This document shows, one piece after another, positions 1 through 6,242 of a DNA stretch of 22,836 nucleotides. Location of the stretch: assembly GCA_002402905.1 (NCBI GenBank), contig DHGT01000118.1:12328-35163 (forward strand). The letters are read 5' to 3'. A model generated the notes under the pieces. It saw only the letters and a program-made list of their open reading frames with translations, made no database searches and had not been told where the DNA came from. This DNA comes from Desulfatitalea sp. UBA4791. GTDB lineage: Bacteria > Desulfobacterota > Desulfobacteria > Desulfobacterales > Desulfosarcinaceae. The first letter of the stretch is position 1; every line of letters begins with the position of its first letter. The position numbers and the translations under genes are program-made.

Positions 1-95
1 TGCATTTAACTGGCTCTAAGACCGCAGGCTCACGTGGCCCTGGCCACCTGCCCCATCCACGCCTGCCATATCCCTCGCGATGCGAATTTTTGTAT

Positions 96-125
96 AAAAA
101 AACTTTTGAGGGGCGCGCCCGTCAA
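96..125 (-). terminator. Probable rho-independent terminator of the moxR-VWA operon
   Basis: Reading on the minus strand, about 40 bases after the VWA stop codon, TTGA-C-GGG is followed by a CGCG loop and then CCC-C-TCAA. This gives a hairpin with one C/C mismatch, and it is followed within a few bases by a run of seven T. The position directly behind the last gene of the pair supports termination. The stem is short, so efficiency is uncertain. Confidence 0.5.
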
Positions 126-165
126 GGGGAATCGCATAGAATTGCTGGGTGGAAATTCAGGTGGA

Positions 166-1359
166 CTAGGTCCGCGCCATCAAATGTCCCACCGCCTTCT
201 CCAACCCGTCGATGGTCAGCTCGAACATGGGGAAAATCTGGGCGATAAGGTTGATGGTGCGCGTGTAGGGCCAGCGGGCCCGGCGCACGGGGTTGAGCCA
301 GACCGAGTGGCGGAAGGTCTTGGCGAGAAACTGCAGGCATTCGCTGCTGGGCCGGCCGCTGCGGTTGGTGATGTAGATCGAGCCGTCCTGGGCCATGAGT
401 TCGTAGGGCGCCATGCTGGCATCGCCTACGAAGATGAATCGGGTGTCGGGATCGCGTCGCACCAGGTCGTCGACCTTGAGCGGCTTCTTGTAGCGCGCCG
501 GGTCCTCCCACAAAGTGTCGTAAATGGTATTGTGGAAAAAACAGGTCTTGAGCTCCTTGAACTGGGCCCGGGCGTAATCGAAGAGCGTCTGTACGAGCGG
601 GATGTAGGGGTCCATGGACCAGCCGCCGTTGTCGATGGCCAGGATCACCTTGAGCCGGTCCTTGAGGCTGCTGTCGAAGACAATCTCGATCTCGCCGGCG
701 TTTTTCATGGTCTGGTAGATGGTCTTGTCCACGTTGACCTGGTCCTTGGGGCCGGAGGGCACCAGGTGGCGCAGCCGCTTGAGCGCTTCCCCCATCATGG
801 AGGCGGTCAGCGGGCCTTCCAGGGAGTAGTCCTTGTAGCGCCGCTCCATGGCCACCTTGACGGCTGATTTATTGCGCGACACACCGCCCACGCGCATGCC
901 GCCGGGGTGAAAGCCGGAGTGGCCCACCGGCGAGGTGCCGCCCGTGCCGATCCAACGATTGCCGCCGTCGTGGCGTTCGGTCTGCTCCTTGAGCCGCTCC
1001 TTGAAATATTCGATCAGCTCCTCGGGGGTGAGCTTCTGCAATTCGGCTTCGTCCATACCCAGGGCGTCGGCCAGTTCCTTGGGGTGTTGCAGCCACTGTT
1101 CGAGCAGCGAGCGGGCCAGCTCGTCGAGTTCCAACCCCTCCCGGTCAGGCAGGGCCACCCCCTCGAAGTAGTGGGCGAACACCTGGTCATACAGATCGAA
1201 ATAGCGCTCGCTTTTCACCAAGATGGACCGCGACACGGTGTAGAAATCTTCCAGGGAGTTCACCAGCCCCTTGCCCAGCGCCTTTTGCAGGGTCAGAAAA
1301 GCGGTCGGGGAGACCGGCACGCCGTGGTCCTTGAGCTGATAGAAGAAGTCGATGAACAT
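166..1359 (-). CDS. VWA domain-containing CoxE-like protein
   Basis: This 397-residue protein belongs to the VWA/CoxE-like family that works with MoxR-type AAA+ ATPases. Such pairs are generally thought to act as chaperone or metal-insertion machines for a client enzyme or complex; the client here is unknown. The N-terminal half (about 1-130) is helical and charged. A glycine-rich stretch at about 138-159 leads to the VWA domain at about 235-390. The metal-site motif reads DNGGWS (243-248) rather than the classical DxSxS, a form I associate with this subfamily. A conserved-looking GDASMAPYE follows at 312-320. There is no signal peptide, so it is probably cytoplasmic. It starts 5 bases after the moxR stop codon, so the two are co-transcribed and probably translationally coupled. 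Family assignment is firm; the biological role is not known. Confidence 0.85.
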   Translation of the reverse strand: MFIDFFYQLKDHGVPVSPTAFLTLQKALGKGLVNSLEDFYTVSRSILVKSERYFDLYDQVFAHYFEGVALPDREGLELDELARSLLEQWLQHPKELADALGMDEAELQKLTPEELIEYFKERLKEQTERHDGGNRWIGTGGTSPVGHSGFHPGGMRVGGVSRNKSAVKVAMERRYKDYSLEGPLTASMMGEALKRLRHLVPSGPKDQVNVDKTIYQTMKNAGEIEIVFDSSLKDRLKVILAIDNGGWSMDPYIPLVQTLFDYARAQFKELKTCFFHNTIYDTLWEDPARYKKPLKVDDLVRRDPDTRFIFVGDASMAPYELMAQDGSIYITNRSGRPSSECLQFLAKTFRHSVWLNPVRRARWPYTRTINLIAQIFPMFELTIDGLEKAVGHLMART

Positions 1360-1364
1360 CGGGC

Positions 1365-2207
1365 CTAATACCTCGCCCGCCGCTGGGTGATGCGGTTGGC
1401 CGTCTCGAAGTCCTGGCTCTTTTTGAACAGCACACCCAGAAACGGGAGTTCGTCCTTGATCAGGCGCTTGGGCTTGAAGTCCGGATCGCTCTGCAACGCC
1501 CGGATCCAGTTGATCAGTTCGCGGGTGGCCGGCCGTTTCTCCACGCCTTCGATCTGGCGAAGGCGGTAGAAGGCGTCGATGGCGTTGTCGGCCAGATCAT
1601 TGCTCAAACCGGGAAAATGGACATCGATGATGCGGCGCATCATCTTGGGGTCCGGAAAGGCGATGTGGTGAAAGTTACAACGGCCCAGGAAGGGATCGGA
1701 AAGGTCCTTCTTGGCGTTGGAGGTGATGATGATCACCGGCCGGTGCTTGGCCCGGATGGTCTTGTCGATCTCGATGATGTCGAACTCCATCTGGTCGAGC
1801 ACGTCGAGCATGTCGTCCTGAAAGTCGGTATCGGCCTTGTCGATCTCGTCGATGAGCAGCACGGTACGCTTGTCGGCCGCGAAGGCCTGGCCGATCTTGC
1901 CCGGCTTGATGTAGGCCTCGATGTCACTGACATCGCGCTTGGAATCGCCGAAACGGCTGTCGTTCAAGCGGGTCAGGGTATCGTATTGATAGAGCGCCTC
2001 GACCAGTTTCATGCTCGATTTGACGTTGAGCACCAGCAGGGGCATGCCCAGGCTTTCACTGATGGCATGCGCCAGCATGGTCTTGCCGGTCCCTGGTTCG
2101 CCTTTGAGCAGCAGGGGCATCTCCAGAGCCATGGAGACGTTGACGATCTGCGCCAGTTCGGCATCCAAAACGTAGCGTGAAGCACCGCTGAAAGTTTCTC
2201 CGCTCAT
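1365..2207 (-). CDS. MoxR-family AAA+ ATPase
   Basis: This 280-residue protein is a MoxR-type AAA+ ATPase, expected to use ATP hydrolysis to remodel a client protein together with its VWA partner. The Walker A motif GEPGTGKT lies at 36-43 and Walker B VLLIDEIDKAD at 116-126. Sensor 1 (ITSNAKKD) and an arginine-finger region (DPFLGRC) lie at about 161-177. The C-terminal lid domain (about 185-280) is rich in basic residues. The length is usual for the family. It is the first gene of a two-gene operon with the VWA gene 5 bases downstream. A purine-rich AGGGAA and an AAGGAG lie upstream of the ATG. No client gene adjoins the pair. The family call is very secure; the function of this pair is inferred only from the family. 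Confidence 0.92.
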   Translation of the reverse strand: MSGETFSGASRYVLDAELAQIVNVSMALEMPLLLKGEPGTGKTMLAHAISESLGMPLLVLNVKSSMKLVEALYQYDTLTRLNDSRFGDSKRDVSDIEAYIKPGKIGQAFAADKRTVLLIDEIDKADTDFQDDMLDVLDQMEFDIIEIDKTIRAKHRPVIIITSNAKKDLSDPFLGRCNFHHIAFPDPKMMRRIIDVHFPGLSNDLADNAIDAFYRLRQIEGVEKRPATRELINWIRALQSDPDFKPKRLIKDELPFLGVLFKKSQDFETANRITQRRARY

Positions 2208-2231
2208 AGTCGTATTCCCTAACTCCTTAAA

Positions 2232-2266
2232 AAAGTTTAAAGTATGAAAGTTTAAAGTTTAAAGTG
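2232..2266. repeat. Short AGTTTAAAG direct repeats
   Basis: Three close copies of AGTTTAAAG occur within 35 bases just upstream of moxR, between moxR and the MetE-like gene. They are AT-rich compared with their surroundings. They could be slippage products or part of a promoter region for the moxR operon. I see no recognised regulator box. Confidence 0.5.
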
Positions 2267-2336
2267 AAGGAATTTTGTCGATTGGATGCGAGCACGCTGA
2301 CCTTCGTACTTTTATACTTGTTATCATTCGCTTCTC

Positions 2337-3413
2337 TTATGAATGTCTGATCCGTTCCGACAACTCCCGGGTCAACTCCAGCACCCGACGGCTCAATTCC
2401 GGCGTCAAGGAGCCGGTGCCGCAACTGGGGGTGATGAACGATTGGCGACCTACCATTTCCGTATCGATCCCCATGGCACCGAGCCGTTGCAGGCACGATC
2501 GCCACAGGGCCCAGAGGTTGTCGCCGGTGGCCGCCGCCACATGGTCGGCCTGGGAGGTGGGCACCAGCCCCCAGGCCAGATAGCGTCCCGAGGCCAGAAA
2601 ACGTCTGAGCGCATCGCCATAGAGGATTAATTTGTCGAAATAGCCATAGGCATCGAAATTGACCACATCCACGTCCGAGTCGAGCAGCAGGGACCAATCG
2701 GTGTTGGCGCACACATGCACCCCGGCCAAACCGCCGTGTTGGTGAATCGCGTCGATCACCTCCTTGAGGCAACCGGCGATGTCATCCCTGGAGATGCTGA
2801 TCATATCCGAGGAACCATAACTGGCCAGGACCGGTTCGTCTATGAAGATGATGACCGGAACACCGAACTCACCGAGACGCTGGGCCTGCCAAGCCGCCTT
2901 TAGGGCCAGCATCTTGACCGCTGCCTCGCGCACAGCCTCGTTGTAAAAAACGGCACGCCGATCCTGATCGGTCAGGGAGGTGCAAAAGGTGATCGGCCCG
3001 GTGATCTGTCCCTTGACCGCGAAGAGGGGGTCGGAACGATCGCGCAGCAACTCGAGCAGGCTAAAAAAACCGGCGGCGACATCCGTGCCCAGGGCGAAAC
3101 GGCTTTCGTCCAGCCGATCGCCGTGTTCGGCAACGGCGAGATAGGCCTCGAAAAAAGCGGCCATCTCTTCATCGAAATTTTCCGCCGTCACGTCGATAAA
3201 GGTTCGCTCGGCGCCGCGCACGAGACCGGGCATGCCATCCACGAACTGGGCCACCATGCCCTCTTGTCTGAATAACGGAAGCTGCACCCAGTTGGGGATC
3301 TCCGGTACGTACTTCAGAACCAGCCGGGTGGCCTCGCCATGGTCGCGCAACGGTTGACTCCCGATGAGCATGGCCCTGCCTTCCGGTGGATTCTTTAATG
3401 TCGTCATATCCAT
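2337..3413 (-). CDS. MetE/UroD-superfamily methyltransferase-like protein
   Basis: This 358-residue protein resembles the C-terminal catalytic barrel of cobalamin-independent methionine synthase and the related uroporphyrinogen decarboxylase-like barrels. Visible signs are IDEPVLASYG at 191-200 (the DEP motif of the family) and an HVC pair at 233-235. A later Cys in ITPSCGTG (C331) completes the likely zinc-binding His-x-Cys...Cys set. It lacks the N-terminal half of full MetE, so it is a core-type protein like those of archaea and many anaerobes. The methyl donor and acceptor cannot be told from sequence. It is about half the length of classical MetE (roughly 750 residues). The ATG at 3407 (third codon) has better spacing to AGGA than the annotated first ATG. 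It stands alone, with its own leader containing a small hairpin. Confidence 0.75.
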   Translation of the reverse strand: MDMTTLKNPPEGRAMLIGSQPLRDHGEATRLVLKYVPEIPNWVQLPLFRQEGMVAQFVDGMPGLVRGAERTFIDVTAENFDEEMAAFFEAYLAVAEHGDRLDESRFALGTDVAAGFFSLLELLRDRSDPLFAVKGQITGPITFCTSLTDQDRRAVFYNEAVREAAVKMLALKAAWQAQRLGEFGVPVIIFIDEPVLASYGSSDMISISRDDIAGCLKEVIDAIHQHGGLAGVHVCANTDWSLLLDSDVDVVNFDAYGYFDKLILYGDALRRFLASGRYLAWGLVPTSQADHVAAATGDNLWALWRSCLQRLGAMGIDTEMVGRQSFITPSCGTGSLTPELSRRVLELTRELSERIRHS

Positions 3414-3452
3414 TTCCTGCCTTGGATCTCTTATGTTGGAAACTCAATCGAG

Positions 3453-3472
3453 AGAGACCGCATTGGGTCTCT
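3453..3472 (-). promoter_or_regulatory. Leader hairpin or operator upstream of the MetE-like gene
   Basis: A perfect 7-base inverted repeat, AGAGACC and GGTCTCT separated by six bases, lies about 40 bases upstream of the MetE-like start. It could be a regulator operator or a hairpin in the 5' leader. It has no T-run that would make it a terminator. It does not match a methionine or SAM riboswitch that I recognise. Confidence 0.35.
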
Positions 3473-3485
3473 TGTTCCTTAATTG

Positions 3486-3626
3486 GTGCCTGTCCACAAA
3501 CAGGCAAATTGGGTCGAGATCAAGGCGCACGAAAAATCTAACCGCAGGCATATGGCTTATATTCCGAGGATTAAATTTTTCGTGCAACGCCGATATCGGG
3601 CCAATTTGCCATTTGTGGATGGGCAC
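3486..3626. repeat. 141-bp imperfect palindrome, MITE-like
   Basis: The segment begins GTGCC and ends GGCAC, and its two halves are inverted copies of each other over roughly 58 bases with a loop of about 26 bases. Matching blocks include TCCACAAA/TTTGTGGA, GGCAAATTGG/CCAATTTGCC and CACGAAAAAT/ATTTTTCGTG. It carries no coding capacity. The structure fits a non-autonomous palindromic element (MITE or large REP-like unit). No clear target-site duplication was seen. A degenerate relative with GATCAAGGCGCCCGAAA occurs at about 15337-15435. Confidence 0.7.
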
Positions 3627-3725
3627 TGATTATCAGGCATTCGGGCCGCGACTGTACCATAGGCGACCCTGCCAGACAAGGTTTATGGCGCAAAGAGAAT
3701 ATCAATGATGCCGACTTTCCGTTGA

Positions 3726-3754
3726 TTGACACCCCCGGATGGCGGTGATATATT
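3726..3754 (+). promoter_or_regulatory. Sigma-70 promoter of the Cys-rich protein gene
   Basis: A perfect -35 box TTGACA (3726-3731) is followed after exactly 17 bases by a -10 box TATATT (3749-3754). The start codon of the zinc-ribbon gene lies 42 bases further on. This is a near-consensus housekeeping promoter, suggesting fairly strong constitutive expression of the gene and possibly of tatA behind it. Confidence 0.75.
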
Positions 3755-3796
3755 TTGGTTTTAAAATTCAATATCCACCAGGCCCCGGGAGCATCC

Positions 3797-4204
3797 ATGA
3801 GCAAGGTCATTTCATTGGACGACAAACTGAAGCTCAATGCCGAGCAAAAGTACGCCATGCTGCACAAGCAGAAGATCATGGCCGTTCGGAAGGTGTTTCA
3901 GTGCAGTCACTGTCCGTCCAAATGCGAACGTTGCGGCACGCCCCTGGGCATAGATCCGAGAAAGCCAAGAGAACACCCCAAGACCCCGTACCATTTCTGC
4001 AGCGGATGCGCAGAAGAATATATCGACTATATTCACCGCCTGCAGGGCAAGGGCAATCCCGAGGCCTATTGGCATAATCACGATTGGCTCAAGGCTTGGC
4101 ACGCATGGATCGAATACCAGGGTGCCGTCGATCGATATACACACTCAAAAGAGTTTCGTAGACTTGTGGATGAATTGGGGCCCGATGGTCACACGTGTGA
4201 TTAG
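3797..4204 (+). CDS. Cys-rich zinc-ribbon protein of unknown function
   Basis: I do not recognise a named family. The 135-residue product has a basic, helical N-terminus. A cysteine cluster follows with the pattern C36-x2-C39-x3-C43-x2-C46 and a further C68-x2-C71, which should bind one or two zinc ions or an Fe-S cluster. The second half is rich in aromatic residues and His (YWHNHDWLKAWHAW at about 91-104). There is no signal peptide. The ATG at 3797 is chosen because it has a GGGAG six bases upstream and lies a normal distance from a near-consensus promoter; an upstream in-frame non-ATG codon at 3755 would overlap the promoter region. tatA follows 66 bases later. DNA or RNA binding is possible but unproven. 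Confidence 0.75.
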   Translation: MSKVISLDDKLKLNAEQKYAMLHKQKIMAVRKVFQCSHCPSKCERCGTPLGIDPRKPREHPKTPYHFCSGCAEEYIDYIHRLQGKGNPEAYWHNHDWLKAWHAWIEYQGAVDRYTHSKEFRRLVDELGPDGHTCD

Positions 4205-4270
4205 CGGTTCCGTGGGCGCGCGTAGGCTCGACGGCATACCCCATACAGCGGCGACAATAAGGAGAACAGT

Positions 4271-4453
4271 ATGTTTGGTATCGGAATTCCCGAACTGATA
4301 ATCATTTTAGTGATCATTCTGATCATTTTCGGTGCCGGCAAGTTACCGGAAATCGGCGGCGGAATGGGCAAAGCCATCCGTAACTTCCGCGATGCCACCC
4401 GTGAAAAAGAGGCAAAAAAACAAGACAAAATCGAAGACGACAAGACCACCTAA
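4271..4453 (+). CDS. tatA: Sec-independent translocase protein TatA/TatE
   Basis: This 60-residue protein has the TatA layout: a short N-terminus (MFGIGIPE), one membrane helix (IIILVIILIIFGAGKLP, about 9-25), a Gly-containing hinge, an amphipathic helix (GKAIRNFRDATREKEAKK) and a charged tail. It forms the protein-conducting part of the twin-arginine translocase in the inner membrane. An AAGGAG lies upstream of the ATG with good spacing. tatB and tatC are not in the window. The only Tat signal seen nearby belongs to the decayed formate dehydrogenase at 16483-18521, so tatA presumably serves other exported redox proteins. The length is short but normal for the family. Confidence 0.92.
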   Translation: MFGIGIPELIIILVIILIIFGAGKLPEIGGGMGKAIRNFRDATREKEAKKQDKIEDDKTT

Positions 4454-4835
4454 ACTCTTTCTATCGACACGTCGCTCCTCCTCCACCTACCTGCGGGTTC
4501 CCAATGCCGGGCGACCCGCTGGTATTTATTTAATGCCTATCCGTCATTCCGCGGGAAGTCAGCTTCGCCAGTGCCGTCTCGTTCGTTGCGGTATTCGACC
4601 GTGCCAGTCCGGGCCCGAGCGCTCCGAAACAGCAAGAATGAGAAGAACCAAAAATTATGGATCGTGGCGAGCGCCGCTCTTTGACGAACGGCCATTCGAT
4701 CTTATTCAATTTAATTATGTCGCTGATCACTGGCCGTGAGAGAACCGACCCTCTCGGCCGGTTCCCAAAAGAGGCGCCCACAGCAACCCGAATAAAACCG
4801 GACCCCTCTGATAGGCCTGCCATAGCGAGGATGTC
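4454..4835. other. Intergenic region with a weak possible terminator
   Basis: No gene is visible in these 382 bases. GCGGGT at 4493-4498 and ACCCGC at 4514-4519 can pair across a 15-base loop and are followed by a T-rich stretch (ATTTATTTAAT), which may be a weak terminator for tatA. The rest shows no coding bias, repeat or RNA structure I can support. A GAGG about five bases before 4836 is the ribosome site of the next gene. Confidence 0.35.
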
Positions 4836-5504
4836 ATGCGAATCGCACTCTTGTCATTGTTAATGATCCTCTCGGCCGTTTCCTCCGAGGCCGCCGACAT
4901 CGACGGACGGATCGTCGTCATGGACAAGTCCGGCCAAAGCCCATTGAAAAGCCATGCCCACGCGATCGTGTATCTGGAAGGTTTCTTTACCGAGCCGGCC
5001 GGGGAGGCGTTCATGGACCAGCAGGCCAAGAAATTCGTGCCGCGCCTGCTGCCGGCCGTTCGGGGGCAATCGATTCGTTTCGAAAACTCGGACATCTACC
5101 AGCACACCGTTTTTTTGCCCCATCCCACGGAGCCATTCAGCCTGTCGCGCTATGGGCAAGGAGAATCCCGCAGCGTGGTTCTCCACGAGGTCGGCCCCCA
5201 CCCCGTCTATTGCGATATTCACCAGAGCATGATCGCCGATGTATATGTGGTGCCCAACCGATATTTTGCGGTGACCGACGACAGGGGTTTTTTCCGCATC
5301 GCCGACGTACCGGCCGGCCGGCATCGGTTGCGGGCGTGGCACATCCTCGGGGGCAATGCCACGCTCTATGTGGATATCGACACCGACAACCGATCTGTAT
5401 CCATAGAGTTGCAGAGCGTGAAAACGGCGGTCGAGACGCCTGCATCCCTAAAGTCTGTCCCTGGCGGCGACACCACGAGCTTCCAACAGGATGGCTACGA
5501 TTAA
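4836..5504 (+). CDS. Exported cupredoxin-like protein (methylamine-utilisation type)
   Basis: This 222-residue protein has a Sec signal peptide (MRIALLSLLMILSAVSSEAA, cleavage near residue 20). A cupredoxin-like beta-barrel follows. Likely type-1 copper ligands are H90 (IYQHTVF) and the C126-x2-H129-x2-M132 set (YCDIHQSM). Proteins of this kind are often labelled methylamine-utilisation proteins. A C-terminal carboxypeptidase-regulatory-like segment (about 143-192, FAVTDDRGFFRIADVPAGRHRLRAW) is visible. It should act in the periplasm as an electron carrier or copper-binding sensor partner. Its end overlaps the following membrane-sensor fragment by 14 bases, so the two were an operon. In related genomes I would expect the partner to be a full-length signalling protein; here the partner is truncated. 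Confidence 0.75.
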   Translation: MRIALLSLLMILSAVSSEAADIDGRIVVMDKSGQSPLKSHAHAIVYLEGFFTEPAGEAFMDQQAKKFVPRLLPAVRGQSIRFENSDIYQHTVFLPHPTEPFSLSRYGQGESRSVVLHEVGPHPVYCDIHQSMIADVYVVPNRYFAVTDDRGFFRIADVPAGRHRLRAWHILGGNATLYVDIDTDNRSVSIELQSVKTAVETPASLKSVPGGDTTSFQQDGYD

Positions 5505-5856
5505 AACGATCGGTTTTCATTTTCCTTTTAAATACAAACTGGCGCTCTCCATCACGACCGTTGTGATCGGCGTGCTGGCAGGCACTTTCTTTGTCCTCGA
5601 GCGCCGGATCGAAGCCAACGCGATCAGGGGCATCAAGATCGACTTGCAATCCACCCGCCAGATTGTCGCCGACCTGATCGAAGAACGCAACGTGCGTCTC
5701 CAAGAACTGGCCAGAGCGGTGTCGGGCGGCGAATTGATGCGTACCATTCTGACCGACTCCCGACTGGACCGTCTGACCTGCGACGACATCGTGCTCAACG
5801 AAATCCTGCCCAGCTACCCGCAGCTCTCCGTGCTCGGCCAGGACGTTCATCTGTGA
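5491..5856 (+). pseudogene. Truncated N-terminus of a membrane sensor (kinase or cyclase)
   Basis: The 121 codons encode a cytoplasmic start, one membrane helix (about 19-36, LALSITTVVIGVLAGTFFVL) and the beginning of an extracytoplasmic sensor region (ANAIRGIKIDLQSTRQIVADLIEERNVRLQELARAV). The reading frame ends abruptly after SVLGQDVHL. No second membrane helix, HAMP, kinase, cyclase or GGDEF domain follows in any frame up to 6240. It looks like the 5' remnant of a larger receptor that lost its signalling half. The 14-base overlap with the cupredoxin gene shows the original operon. A functional short membrane protein cannot be fully excluded. Confidence 0.6.
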
Positions 5857-6076
5857 ATTGAAGGGGTTCCGCCAGCCGCGCAGCCTCTATGCCGTCGGGC
5901 CGCCCGATGACGACAGCCCGCACCTTTCCACGGGGCAAAACGATCCATCGGCAGCGTAAGATCCTGAATCTCAACGTTTCCATCGAGAGGCCGCATAGGC
6001 CTTGCCCTTTTTCCGTATTCGGGCTTAGGCACACTATTTCATAATTGCGCTGACTTTTTGGGCCACTTACTTGCAG
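5857..6076. other. Non-coding remnant region
   Basis: This stretch follows the truncated sensor gene and holds no ORF with convincing family similarity on either strand. It may contain deletion-junction debris. The repeat at 6077-6177 begins directly after it. Confidence 0.4.
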
Positions 6077-6177
6077 TCGTACTCGCACTCGTACTCGGGA
6101 GTTTCCCTGCCTGTGTAAACGATTCCAAGATTGATCGAGTACGAGTACCGCTGCGCTGAAGTACGCGTACGAGTGCG
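6077..6177. repeat. Inverted hexamer-based repeat (GTACTC/GAGTAC)
   Basis: The left side consists of hexamers GTACTC-GCACTC-GTACTC (about 6079-6096) and the right side has the complementary GAGTAC-GAGTAC (about 6137-6148) and GTACGAGTGCG (6167-6177). Left and right can form a long cruciform or a hairpin in RNA. It lies between two converging genes, so it may act as a bidirectional terminator or REP-like element. It is not a CRISPR because no regular spacers are present. Confidence 0.6.
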
Positions 6178-6242
6178 CTTAGAATCAATTCCATGGGCTG
6201 TCTGAGCCGAAATATATGTCAGCTTATATATGCCTGCGTGTA

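Noticed and set aside
5795..6088. Minus-strand ORF downstream of the truncated sensor
   Set aside because: No family signature, no ribosome site, and overlaps the sensor fragment.
6077..6177. CRISPR array
   Set aside because: The repeat units are 6 bases, inverted and without regular spacers.
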